Positions 50,762 through 61,100 of a stretch of DNA of 64,000 bases are shown piece after piece. Position 1 is the first letter of the stretch. Each line of letters opens with the position of its first letter. Under the pieces are notes generated by a model. It was not told the origin of the DNA. It did not search any database and saw nothing but the letters and a program-made list of their open reading frames with translations. This DNA comes from Pseudomonas baetica (lineage in GTDB: Bacteria; Pseudomonadota; Gammaproteobacteria; Pseudomonadales; Pseudomonadaceae), in the NCBI RefSeq assembly GCF_002813455.1, contig NZ_PHHE01000001.1, positions 868,001 through 932,000 of the forward strand, written 5' to 3'. The position numbers and the translations under genes are program-made.

Positions 50762-51912
50762 AAATGCAATCAACTTATATTCCAATACTCAAGGCTAAAG
50801 AAGGAGAGTTAGACGCGTTAGGCTGCCTTTTTGAGAGCACAAGGAACAATCTTAAGCCTTGGTTTGACGTGCCTCAGATCACAGACAAAGACAAGGAAAA
50901 GTTTAAAGGAAAGAATGTCTCAGTTGTAGAAGCGTTTCTTACAAATATTGCTCATGCCATCTCTAAGGTATGGAAGCACAGGGATGCTTATGTAGATTTG
51001 CCTCTATGGGCGCCTAACGCCCAGACTGAAGGTGGTGAACATGTAATCCAGTTTTTTTGTAAGCAAGCAGAACATTTTGGAGTGAGAGTTACTCCCGTTG
51101 TGGATTGTATGCGTTGGGATGATCCGATATATGTATACGCATTCAAAGGATTAACTCACAAGGCAGATAAGGAGGTCATTCTTAGGCTTGTGATGAATGT
51201 TGACTCTGCGGAAGAGATGGCCGAGGAAGATGAGTTTTTAGCCAGGCTGGAAGATATTGCAGCTACTCTTAACTATGATCCTCGTGCGACAGCAGTTATG
51301 ATCGATTTTGGTGATGTCACATCCGCAAAGTATGAGATTCCAAAAATAACCACACAGGCCGAGCGTGTAATTGAAATTTTTAGGCGTGCTGGGCATCAAA
51401 AATTTGTCGTCTCGGGTTGTTCAATAGGTGCTTATATTTCCTCGGTTGTTCCATTACCGAGCACAGAGAAAACAGTTCCTCGCAAAGAAATGCTTGCATG
51501 GAAAAGTATTGTTTCTCTGCAAGGCTTTAAAGATGTAGGTTTTTCCGATTATGGTGTGAGGGGGCCTGGCTCTCTAGTGTCGGGTGGGGCAGGCAATCAG
51601 AACGGTAAAATTAGATATACCATTCAGGATGGCTATTTTATCGCCCGAGGTTATCAGTTAAAAACTGGTGAGAAGGGTGGTCAATACTATGGCCTTGCCC
51701 AGAAAATTATCGATTCTGGATATTATGAAGGGCCGGAATTTAGCTGGGGTGACAAAGAACTCCTAGATTGTAGCCACTGGGCGTTTAGAGGGTTGGCATC
51801 AAAGTGGATTGCTATTGATACTACTCACCATGTTGAGTATGTTTTGAAGGAAGTTGAAGAGTTTAAAAGGCAGCGTGTTATTGTTGAGGCTAGATCAGTT
51901 GCTGGTGTTTGA
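50758..51912 (+). CDS. Beta family protein (T4 Beta protein-like, PF14350 type)
   Basis: 384 residues: TYIPILKAKEGELDALGCL at the N-terminus, PLWAPNAQ, TPVVDC and VMIDFGDV strands, then RGPGSLVSGGAGN and a C-terminal DCSHWAFRGLASKWIAIDTTHHVEYV. The alternating strand-helix pattern suggests a TIM-barrel-like enzyme or a nucleic-acid-binding fold. The family is named after a phage protein; its biochemical function is not known to me. Translation is coupled to the preceding gene (ATGA overlap; alternative ATG at 50764). AT-rich like its partners. Confidence 0.75.
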   Translation: MKMQSTYIPILKAKEGELDALGCLFESTRNNLKPWFDVPQITDKDKEKFKGKNVSVVEAFLTNIAHAISKVWKHRDAYVDLPLWAPNAQTEGGEHVIQFFCKQAEHFGVRVTPVVDCMRWDDPIYVYAFKGLTHKADKEVILRLVMNVDSAEEMAEEDEFLARLEDIAATLNYDPRATAVMIDFGDVTSAKYEIPKITTQAERVIEIFRRAGHQKFVVSGCSIGAYISSVVPLPSTEKTVPRKEMLAWKSIVSLQGFKDVGFSDYGVRGPGSLVSGGAGNQNGKIRYTIQDGYFIARGYQLKTGEKGGQYYGLAQKIIDSGYYEGPEFSWGDKELLDCSHWAFRGLASKWIAIDTTHHVEYVLKEVEEFKRQRVIVEARSVAGV

Positions 51913-52239
51913 TTTGAGTTTTTTAAGGCGTTCTAATATTAATAATAAATTTAGAGATGCTGAGTTCCTTGCTCAAACGGAGCATCTTTAGGGGGCTTCT
52001 GCGATTATATCTGGATTTGCGTGTGATGGCTAAAGTACAAGACGGCTTCATAGCTTCCAACGGCAACACCAGTATGCCTGAACGAAGCCAATGTCTATTG
52101 GCTCAACAAGGCCTGGAATGATTTTCAGCGGTCTGAGTTGAGTGTTTACCGATTAATCGATCGATCTAACGGTACCGCACTTGACCATCAAGCGACTACA
52201 CCAAACAATCGAGACTCCAAGTCTGGAGGTCGTATAGAT
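51913..52239. other. 327-bp junction between AT-rich cassette and GC-rich defence genes
   Basis: Begins with a probable terminator hairpin for the cassette (agatgct 51955-51961 against agcatct 51981-51987, then ttta). Base composition shifts from AT-rich to GC-rich within this gap, so a recombination junction probably lies here. No gene recognised. GGAGG at 52225 serves the next gene. Confidence 0.55.
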
Positions 52240-53004
52240 ATGTTCATTGAGCGGCTCAATCTGATCAATTTCCGATGCTTCGGTCCTGAGGCGTTGACGA
52301 TTGATCTCACGCCCGGTCTCACGGCATTCATAGGCGTCAATGGTGCAGGCAAGACCGCGGTGATGCAGGCGCTTCAGCGGCTCTTCGGCATCACCGGGGA
52401 GCATCGGCGTCTGAGGCTCCATGACTTTCATATTCCCGCCGATGAGACTGCTGCGCCGGTCCAGCGTACCTTTGTGCTTGAGGCAATCATCGCTTTTCCC
52501 GAACTGGACAATGGAGATGATGGGGTAGCTATTCCGGAGTTCTTCAACCAGATGGCCGCCGGCGAAGCAGGCCGGCTGAAATGTCGACTTAGGCTGGAAG
52601 CAACCTGGACAGATGACGGATCACTTGACGGGTTCATTGAGCAGAAATATCGCGCAGTTCGTAACCTCGGAGAATTCAACGAGGCTGATTGCATTGAGCT
52701 GAAGGCTATCGACCGCAATCGCATCCAGATGATCTATGTGCCCGCATCGCGCGATGGCGCATCCCAAGTAACGGCCTTTCTGCGTGGACGTTTATGGCGT
52801 GCAATCAACTGGTCTCAGGGTGTTCGGGACACATTCTCCGAAGCCGGTGCCACACTGAATGGCGCCTTCGCCGGTGAGCCTGCTGTAGACCTCGTTGCAG
52901 CCGCTGTGCAGCGACGTTGGCAAGAGGTCCATAACGCAGGTACTGAAACGACTCCACTGTTTCGGCCAGTCGACCTGCGTTTTCAGGAGTTCATCCGAAA
53001 GGTC

Positions 53005-53012
53005 GAAGTAGT
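53005..53012 (+). repeat. 8-bp target-site duplication, left copy
   Basis: gaagtagt, repeated exactly at 55031-55038 on the other side of the insertion. Eight bases is the usual IS66 duplication size. Confidence 0.9.
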
Positions 53013-53056
53013 GTATGCGATCCATGAACCCCACATTTTAAAGGCGGGGCGTATAG

Positions 53057-54568
53057 TTATCTTGGTATTTGCGGAGTGCAGTTCCACGGCAGCAAGGCTT
53101 CGAAGTCCTCTACCGCTGCGGCTTGCGGCAATCGTTCAAGTGCGTGGCGCAGCCACGCATAGGGCTCTTGGCCGTTGGCTTTAGCCGTCTCGACCAAACT
53201 GTAAAGTTGAGCACTGGCCGTCGCGCCTTTGGGCGTGTCGCTGAACAGCCAGTTCTTGCGCCCTATTACGAAGGGCCTGATCGCACGCTCTGCTGCGTTG
53301 TTGTCGATCGGCAAAGAACCGGCTTCGGTGTAGCGCACTAACTTGTCCCAGTTGCTGGCCAGATAACTGATGGCTTTGCCCAGCGCGTTTTGCGCCGTCA
53401 CCTGAGGCTGCGTTCTCTCCAGCCAGGCGCGTAACTGCGCCAGGACTGGCAGGCTGTTTTGCTGTCGACCTTCATGGCGATGTTCATCGCCGACTTCTTT
53501 TAAATCTCGCTCGATACCGTACAGCTTGTTGATCAGATTCAGGGCTATATCGGCACGCCCGGTTTTGCCCTTGGGTTGCACTTTTTGCGCCTCGACAAAC
53601 TTGCGTCGCGCATGTGCCCAGCAGCCTAAACGTTCGACACCAGCCTGCGCGCCCAAGGCGTTATAGCCGGCGTAATCGTCGGTCATCAGATAGCCGCGAT
53701 AACCTTCGAGCAGGCGCGACGGTACCTCTTGCGCTCGGCTGGTCGAGTAATCAAAAAGGATCACTGGCTGATTCGGCGGTCCGCCGGTTTGTACCCACAT
53801 CCAGGACTGGCTAGTCGGCTCTCGATCAGGCTCTTTCATCACCTGGACACGCGTTTCGTCGCAGTGGATTACGTGACTTTCCAGCAGCCTGTCACGCATC
53901 AAGTTGAGCAGCGGTTGCAGGTGTTCGCCGCACTGGATGACCCAACGTGCCAAGGTTTGTCGTGGAATATCGACGCCGTGGCGACCGAGTACTTTTTCGA
54001 AGCGATGCAGCGGCAGACCGTCGACGTATTTGGTGGTCAGCAACATCGCCAACACACTGGGACTGGCCATGCTCTTTTCAATCAATTGCGCTGGCTTGTC
54101 AGCGGTGACCGGCGCGGTTTCACAGCCACGGCAGGCGTAGACCTTGCGGATATGTTTGATCACGCGGATCTGCATCGGCACGATTTCCAACTGCTCGCTG
54201 GTTTCTTCGCCGATGGCGTGCTTGCGGCAGCCGCAAGCACACATCAGCTCGTGCTCGGGCAGTTCGTGGATGACTTCGATACGGGGCAAGTCGGCGGACA
54301 GAGGCTTGCGTTTGCCACGGCGTTTGGTCGGAGCGACGACTTCTTCCTCCGCCTCTTCGGCGGCAGGCTCAGCGACACTTTCGGCTTCATTAAAAAGAGC
54401 CAATTGCGGGGTCGCTGGGTCGACTGATTGTTCGGATTTACGTCCGAAGAGACGCTGACGTAGCAGCGCATTTTCTTCTTCAAGATGAACAACCTTGGAC
54501 TGCATCTGAGCAAGTAATTGCTTGAGCGCAGTCAGGTCATCGGGAAGGTTGTCGGGCATGGAAATCAT
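53057..54568 (-). CDS. tnpC: IS66-family transposase TnpC
   Basis: 503 residues: N-terminal leucine-zipper-like coiled coil ([35 protein letters not shown]), a Cys/His zinc finger (CACGCRKH ... CRGCE, about 110-150), then a DDE-type catalytic domain ([26 protein letters not shown], and Glu in [20 protein letters not shown]). Intact. Its relative at 48813 is only a remnant and is clearly different in sequence. Confidence 0.95.
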   Translation of the reverse strand: MISMPDNLPDDLTALKQLLAQMQSKVVHLEEENALLRQRLFGRKSEQSVDPATPQLALFNEAESVAEPAAEEAEEEVVAPTKRRGKRKPLSADLPRIEVIHELPEHELMCACGCRKHAIGEETSEQLEIVPMQIRVIKHIRKVYACRGCETAPVTADKPAQLIEKSMASPSVLAMLLTTKYVDGLPLHRFEKVLGRHGVDIPRQTLARWVIQCGEHLQPLLNLMRDRLLESHVIHCDETRVQVMKEPDREPTSQSWMWVQTGGPPNQPVILFDYSTSRAQEVPSRLLEGYRGYLMTDDYAGYNALGAQAGVERLGCWAHARRKFVEAQKVQPKGKTGRADIALNLINKLYGIERDLKEVGDEHRHEGRQQNSLPVLAQLRAWLERTQPQVTAQNALGKAISYLASNWDKLVRYTEAGSLPIDNNAAERAIRPFVIGRKNWLFSDTPKGATASAQLYSLVETAKANGQEPYAWLRHALERLPQAAAVEDFEALLPWNCTPQIPR

Positions 54569-54586
54569 GCCGTGGATTATACCGAA

Positions 54587-54946
54587 TCAGGCGACAAATC
54601 GAGGTGTCAAAACCTGATGTGGACGGTTGCGCCACAGATCAAAACCATCGAGCAGCCAGTTCAGCTCCTGGACCGTCAGCACGATGGCTTCGTCGCTGTG
54701 ATCGGGCGATGTTTTGAAGCGTTCGGATTCAAGGCGTTTGAGCCAAAGGCAAAAGCCGTTGCGTTCCCAATACAAAATCTTCACCCGATTGCGGGGTTTG
54801 TTGAGAAAGACGAAAAGCACCGGATCGAACACCGCCACTTTGATATCCAGCTCCACCAGTGCGGCTAGGCCGTCGATGGATTTTCGTAAGTCTACGGGTT
54901 TAGGGTAGAGGTACACTTTTTCAACTTTGGCGTCGGGACGCATCAT
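54587..54946 (-). CDS. tnpB: IS66 accessory protein TnpB
   Basis: 119 residues of the IS66 Orf2 (TnpB_IS66) family: KVYLYPKPVDLRKSIDGLAALVE, DPVLFVFLNKPRNRVKILYWERNGFCLWLKRLESERF. Required with TnpC for IS66 transposition by an unknown mechanism. 18 bp separate it from tnpC. Confidence 0.95.
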   Translation of the reverse strand: MMRPDAKVEKVYLYPKPVDLRKSIDGLAALVELDIKVAVFDPVLFVFLNKPRNRVKILYWERNGFCLWLKRLESERFKTSPDHSDEAIVLTVQELNWLLDGFDLWRNRPHQVLTPRFVA

Positions 54947-55030
54947 GGCCGCTGGCTTCTGAAAGAGATCGGGAGCACAGCATCAGGCATCAAATCGCGG
55001 CTTTGAATGTGGGGTTTGTGGAGCGGTTAC

Positions 55031-55038
55031 GAAGTAGT
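55031..55038 (+). repeat. 8-bp target-site duplication, right copy
   Basis: gaagtagt, identical to 53005-53012. Confidence 0.9.
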
Positions 55039-56232
55039 TTTCCATCCCGATATAGCAGGCCGTGAGCGCGCGCTCGACGAGCTGAGCGATGGACAGCGTT
55101 CGCTGTTTCATTTAGCGATGACGGCAGCAACGCTGGATGTCGAGGGCGGTATCGCCGATGACCCGGAGGCGGCTGGATTCCAGCCTGGCGGAGTGCCTCT
55201 GCCTGCATTGACGCTCATCGCGGTCGAGGAACCGGAGAACAATCTCGCTCCTTTCTACCTTTCACGCATCGTTCGGCAAATCGAAGATTTAACGAGCGGG
55301 AATCGAGCTCAGGCGGTTATTTCTAGTCATTCAGCGAGCATTCTTGCGCGAGTTGATCCGTCGCAAGTCAGGCATTTCCGTCTCGACCCAGCCAGCCGAA
55401 CTGCCCGGGTTAGGGCTATTAAGTTACCGATCGGTCAGGAGGAAGCATCGAAATTTGTGCGAGAGGCCGTCCGCACCTACCCTGAGCTTTACTTCGCCCG
55501 CTTTGCGGTGCTTGGGGAGGGCGCCACCGAAGAAGTGGTGCTGCCACGCCTCGCCGAGGCGATGGGCTTCGACATAGATCGTTCCTTCGTTGCCGTCGTT
55601 CCCCTCGGTGGGCGGCACGTCAATCATCTGTGGCGTCTCCTGACTGATCTCGACATCCCCTACGCGACGCTCCTTGATCTTGATTGGGGGCGTGACGGCG
55701 GCGGATGGGGCCGCATCAAGACAGCATGCGCCCAACTTTTAGATAATGGTGTTTCGCCGCAGGCAATCTTCGCACAGCCAGACCCCGCGGGGCCTGCATC
55801 AAATCTGGCTGTCTTTGATACGCACCTAATAACAGACTTCGTCGGTTTGACTAACTGGGCCACTTCATTGCGACGATTCAACGTGTTTTTCTGCTCTCCT
55901 CTGGATCTTGATTATTCGATGATGCGTGCCTTTCCTGCTGCGTACCAGGTTCTTGAGCCCGGTCGACTGGGGCCGTCGCAACGGGGTGACCCACGTACGG
56001 CGGTGCTGGGCGACGAAGGTCAAGGCTACCTCTATGGTGCAGACCAAGATCAACTCTTGCGATGGTATCGCTATCTTTTCCTTGGGCGTGGTAAGCCCAG
56101 CACGCACGTCCGTGTTCTTAGTGCGCAGACATCCCAGGATTTAACAGCAGGCGCTCCAGAGGAGTTGCGGGCGATTCTGACATCCATTGCTGCCCGTCTA
56201 GCGCAACCTGTACCACCCGCACCGCCAGTGCT

Positions 56233-58125
56233 TTGATCATGCCAATCATCCGATCACAAGATTGGCGACCACGAGGTATAGATGACCTTGAGCCTGACGC
56301 GTGGCGCGCATTGCGCCAAGCCGGCTCGACCTGCGTTATAGCCGGTCCGGGCGCAGGAAAGACCGAGTTTCTCGCACAACGCGCCGTTTACCTACTCGAA
56401 ACGGGGTTATGCCCAGCGCCTTATCGCGTCCTGGCAATCTCCTTCAAGAGCGATGCGGCAGAAAATCTCGCCACACGGGTTCGCAAGCGGTGTCCGGCTG
56501 AACTGGCTAACCGCTTTACTTCGCTCACCTTCGACGCCTTCGCCAAAGGCTTGGTTGATCGGTTCTTGTCAGCTATTCCCGCTCACTGGTGTCCGACCCG
56601 TCCATACGATCTCGTATTCCCCACTCGTCGGCAGAAAGAGGGGTTCTTGAACCTTTCCAGCAACACTGCTCCCCCGCAATGGCGGACTGAGATCGCGGGC
56701 TTTCACGCTGAAAGTTTTGAAGCTCGCCATGTCGGTGCCTACCGTCTCCCTATCACGCAACAAGCGCCGCAATCGGGTGCGGAGTTCATCATCCACCGCT
56801 GGTTGGCAGGGCAGCTAGCAACGCAGCCCCGGTCCACCCTCACATTTGTAATCATCAATCGATTAGCTGAATTGCTCTTGCGTTCCTGCCCGCACATACG
56901 GCGCGCACTCCAGTTGACCTATCCGTTCGTCTTTGTGGATGAATTTCAGGACACAACCTTCGCGCAGTACGACTTCCTGCTCTCGGCATTTAGCGGCGGC
57001 GAAATTGCTGTGACGGCGGTCGGAGATGACAAACAACGCATAATGACTTGGGCTGGTGCACGAACCGATGCCTTTGAGCGGTTTGCAATAGATTTTGCTG
57101 CTACTCGCATTCAGCTACTTTTCAATTTCCGATCTTCGCCAGATCTCGTCCGAATCCAGCATGTCGTCGCAAGAGCGCTAGATCCCCATAGCGCGTTCAC
57201 TGTGGCCCAGGCTGTGCGGCAGGTCGACGGCGATGTCGCCCAGGTTTGGAATAGTCCGACGATTTCGTGCGAAGCCGAATACCTTGCGCGGTGGCTCGCG
57301 ACCGATATGGCAACGCGCGGCCGTGCACCTCGAGATTACGCAATCTTGGTCAAGCAAAAGTCCGACGATGTCGAGGCCGATCTTGCTGCGACGTTTGCCC
57401 AAGCGGGCCTACGACTGCGAAATGAAAGCCACTCACTCGGACGCACGACTCTGCAGGATCTACTCTCAGATGAGTTCGCTAGAATTGCGATTGGCTTATT
57501 TCGACTCGGTTCAACGCAGCGCGCTCCGGACGCATGGCAAATATGCTCTGCTGCACTCTCGGCAGTGCGAGCGGTAGCGGACGGTGACGACATCACCGAA
57601 GCACGCACTGACGCCGAGCTCACAGCCTTCTTGGCGACGATGCGAGCGGAGATGAGAAACACTCCCCCGACGGAGGTGAGTGTCACGACCTTCGTAAACC
57701 GAGTACTGGCATTCTTGGATCTCTCAGCAGTAGCACGAACCTACCTTGAATATTCATCAGGCGATCTGCTCGCAATCATGGTCGAAGCCTTCCAGTTGCA
57801 TCTCGCCGCTTCGGCGAGGGGTGCTGCGAACTGGACGATCTGTCTGGATGCCTTTGAGGGCCTCGAGCAAATTCCACTGATGACCGTCCACAAGAGCAAG
57901 GGACTCGAATACGACACCATTGTCTTCGTCGGCCTTGATGATCAGGCTTGGTGGGCACACACACCGGGTAACGCCGAAGGCCTTGCAACTTTTTTCGTGG
58001 CACTCACACGCGCCAAGCAGCGCGCGATCTTTGCTTTCTGTCGAGAGCGCGGCCAGCGGCGTCGTGTGGCCGAGCTGTATCAGCTTCTGAGCGACGCTGC
58101 CGTTCCCGAGATCACTACAGACTAG
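56233..58125 (+). CDS. GajB-like UvrD/PcrA-family helicase
   Basis: 630 residues, superfamily 1A: Walker A GPGAGKTEFLAQRA (about residues 39-52), motif Ia AISFKSDAAENLATRV, Walker B FVFVDEFQDTTFAQYD, motif III AVGDDKQRIMTWAGA, motif IV-V LMTVHKSKGLEYDTIVFVGL and motif VI FFVALTRAKQRAIF. All intact. The start overlaps the last codons of the OLD-nuclease gene by 4 bp, so the two formed an operon. In Gabija, GajB assists the GajA nuclease once nucleotide pools fall. With its partner broken and an IS upstream, it is probably orphaned. Confidence 0.9.
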   Translation: MIMPIIRSQDWRPRGIDDLEPDAWRALRQAGSTCVIAGPGAGKTEFLAQRAVYLLETGLCPAPYRVLAISFKSDAAENLATRVRKRCPAELANRFTSLTFDAFAKGLVDRFLSAIPAHWCPTRPYDLVFPTRRQKEGFLNLSSNTAPPQWRTEIAGFHAESFEARHVGAYRLPITQQAPQSGAEFIIHRWLAGQLATQPRSTLTFVIINRLAELLLRSCPHIRRALQLTYPFVFVDEFQDTTFAQYDFLLSAFSGGEIAVTAVGDDKQRIMTWAGARTDAFERFAIDFAATRIQLLFNFRSSPDLVRIQHVVARALDPHSAFTVAQAVRQVDGDVAQVWNSPTISCEAEYLARWLATDMATRGRAPRDYAILVKQKSDDVEADLAATFAQAGLRLRNESHSLGRTTLQDLLSDEFARIAIGLFRLGSTQRAPDAWQICSAALSAVRAVADGDDITEARTDAELTAFLATMRAEMRNTPPTEVSVTTFVNRVLAFLDLSAVARTYLEYSSGDLLAIMVEAFQLHLAASARGAANWTICLDAFEGLEQIPLMTVHKSKGLEYDTIVFVGLDDQAWWAHTPGNAEGLATFFVALTRAKQRAIFAFCRERGQRRRVAELYQLLSDAAVPEITTD

Positions 58126-58148
58126 TGCCGCGCCTCAAATGGTAGGCG

Positions 58149-61100
58149 TCATGGTCCAATCCAATCAGTTGGGGGCCAAGGTGCGTAAGTTTGCGTGCGC
58201 AACTGGGTGGCATTGTTGATTGCCTGATGCCGTCGTTGTTCTAAAAGTGCCAATAACTCCGGGCTGGTGATACCTAAGGTGGTGAACCGCCTCTGCAGGA
58301 TGGAGTAAGTATCGGCGAACTGTCCGTTCCATTTGTCGATACAGATCTCAAGGATGGAGGCGAGATGCGGACCATGAAGGTCGATGCCGGGCATACCTTC
58401 TTTTAATGCTGCAGTGAATCTCAACAAGGCCCCATCTTCCTTGAAAACCTCCCAGAATCCTCGTTGATCCTGTTTCTCTACTAGCCAATCGTCCAACTCG
58501 CTAAGATCCCGCAGGATCACCGGCCCCAACACCAGTACTTTTTTCAGCCAACGTTCTCGCGTTTGTGGATCGGGCGCCCGACCCAATAGCAGCTTCCAGC
58601 TCTGTGGCAGAGGGTTCCCTGAGCGCGAAGTGACCCGAATCAGAATGTCGAGAATTCGTTCGCTGTCAGAGGTGGCATTTGCCCGGATCAGACGTGTCAC
58701 GACTTGGTCTGTCTCATGCCAACCTTCGCTGGCCAAATGCTCCCACATGTCATTGAATAAGGCATGCTCTGGTAGGCTCGCAATCAGTTCGAAAACAGGT
58801 ATCCAAATGTGCGAATTGGCTCTACCGATACCGAGCTGACCCAAAGGACCTCTGACGCCGTAAAATATGTCCATCACCGCCTCAAGTAGTGGCAGTGGCA
58901 GCTGTTCTACAAGCTGTTTTGGTGAGGAATCGACCGTCAACCCCGAAGGAAGAATCTGGTGCAGTACAGAAGACGGGGTTTGACTGAGCATCAGCAACGC
59001 CGCAGATATCCATCGGCTGTCCGAGCGTGGTTCGAGACAAACTTTCATAAGCTTCTGATGCTCAACATCTGTCAGCTGCTCAACGTGGTGTATCAAGTCT
59101 GCAGTGAACGCCAGTACCGCTCCCGAGTCCTTGAAGGCGAGCAGGTGTTCAATGCGCGACTTTCTCAGCTCTGGATGCATCCTTGTGGCATGCATCAAAA
59201 TCTCGACAACACCTAGGGCAAAGTCTGCAGGAATACGCTGATCGTGAAGCATGCGCTCGAGCCAACCGGTCCAGGCATCGCAGATGTCGATCATTTCGGC
59301 AGGTTGCAGATATTTTGTTGACTGAAGACAAACATCGTGGAGTCGAGCGTCAACGATTGGTGCGTTGTGTGGGAGCGAGCTCAATGCAATCGGCATCAGC
59401 GTGGCAAAGATCCGCCAGGGAGTCTGCTTTCCCGTGTGCTCCACACGACCGAATAGCAGCAACTTCGCGATGACGACTGTTGCTGCGCTGGGGACGCCAA
59501 CTTGTCTTGCCAAGCCTTCCAGAATTAGCGTTCGCCGCGGTTCTGTCCATTGGTTCCAGCCTTTAACCGTTCCTTTAAGAGCTGCAAGCGCTACCAGTGG
59601 ATGGTCCTCGCGGAAAATGCGCAGTATGACCTCGTCGTCGTCGTCCGCTCGCGGAAACTGCAGCCACAGTTCGACTGCTTCCGCGCGAATTACGGCCTCA
59701 TTGAAACTAAGCAAACGGCCCATGCTGCCTAAGGTCATGGTTTCCAGGTTGTCTTTGTAATAACTGAGCACTCGAGCTGCCTGCTCAGGCGTTGGTAGCG
59801 GGCTGTCCTTGGCTCCCCATAGGTCTAGCTCTCCCGCGTCCAGTGACGGCTTCGCTCCCCAGTTCCCAAGGTTACGAAACCCCTGTCCGGCCTCGTCTGA
59901 CAGGCGCGCCTCACCGTTACGCCATTCCATGTCATCGAGGGTCAAGTAACTGACTGCTGACACCCACTGAGGTAGCCGATGGCGTACATCAGCCTGAAGT
60001 ACGCTCAGGTGGCGAAGTAGAAAGTTGAAACAAAGGTCACGAGTCGAAGGAAAGACCGATTTCAATCCACGCTCGGCGTAGTCGACTATTTGCTGGCGAG
60101 CCTCAGGCAGTTGAACGAGGCTCTGGAAAACCCAATCGAGGTTACGTGCAGTGGCGCGAGATGTGCTTGGTATCCAACAGAATAAGCCTTGGGCAATCAC
60201 TTTGGTGACCCGGTCGACGTTGAACGAATTGACGTCGTCGAGGCTAGCCTCTGCAGCCGAGCGATAAAACGGGTGACTGAACGCAATATTTTTTTGTGCA
60301 ACTACCTCAATGATCCTCTTACTGGCCAGCGAGGCGAGTTGTGCCTCTTTGTCCCTGTCCTGAGGAATGGATGGCATTGCAAGTTGCTCTAACGGAATAC
60401 CGAAAAGATCATCGAACAGTGAACCTGCGGCTAAGATCGCGGCTTCTGAGTCCTCGTTTTGTTTGTCCACCAAAACGGCCAGCATCTGTGACGAAATCGG
60501 CTCGCTGACACTGGAGGCGATAGACATTCCCAATAGGATGCTGCTAAACCCTTGCTCCGTGAGAGCGTGTCCGAGGCTAGCTGCATCGACCCTCGCGAAA
60601 CGGTATAGATTGTCCAGGTCACAGCCTCCCTCATACTCGTAATGGTGGCTGGCCAAGTGGAGCAAGCAACCGGGCTCTAAATCCAAGGCCCCTTGGTCAA
60701 CAGCATTTTGCACGTATGAGCGAATGGGATCGGGGACTTGCTCCGTAGATGCAAACTGACTCCACAGCTGTCCCTTGAAAAGGCTGCCGGACTGGCCCAG
60801 ATCCCACCATTGGTGACCTGCCGTTTTCAGAAGATTCAAGTTCGCTTTGCGACTGGCGGTCAGCAGATGGTTTTCCACTTGGGCGACGATCAGTTTTCGC
60901 CGAGTTCCTCGGCTTAACTCGATTGTCAGTTGCTCGAGTCGACGAAGGGCCCTTACCGGCTCGACCACCGAATGCGTTCCACCGAGAGGGTCGTCCAGTA
61001 CCACCAACCGACTCGCTGTACCTGGTTGCGATAGAAATCGTTCTGCGTCGTCGATATCAGAGTACCGTCGTACTTCATACCCGAGCTGCTCGAACTCTGC

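Larger units (their letters stand above)
53013..55030 (-). mobile_element. complete IS66-family insertion sequence, 2018 bp
   Basis: Ends are inverted repeats: left GTATGCGATCCATGAACCCC, right end read inwards GTAACCGCTCCACAAACCCC, with matching CACATT next; the GTA start is typical of IS66. Carries tnpB and tnpC on the minus strand and no recognisable tnpA. Both open frames are intact and the duplication is perfect, so insertion is recent. Confidence 0.92.
52240..56236 (+). pseudogene. GajA-like OLD-family ATPase/TOPRIM nuclease, disrupted by IS66
   Basis: Coding parts are 52240-53012 and 55039-56236; with the IS and one target duplication removed they join in frame as a 656-residue protein with no other lesion. 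Visible: N-terminal ABC-type Walker A GVNGAGKTAVMQAL, and after the junction the signature ELSDGQRSLFHLA, Walker B LIAVEEPENNLAP, the ISSHSASILARV switch, then a TOPRIM domain (VLGEGATEEVVLPRL, about residue 413; TLLDLDWG, about 468). The adjacent UvrD-like gene makes this a class 2 OLD/Gabija arrangement. The left fragment now runs into the IS and stops at 53184. I put the start at ATG 52240 (FIERLNLINFRCF) rather than upstream. Confidence 0.88.

Noticed and set aside
52138..52239. Upstream start for the OLD-nuclease gene
   Set aside because: The extra residues do not look like the family, which starts at the beta-strand FIERLNLINFRCF; GGAGG at 52225 fits the ATG at 52240.
55007..55038. Separate gene starting at 55007
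   Set aside because: Its first codons are read from the IS66 terminal repeat. The real sequence is the second half of the disrupted nuclease gene.
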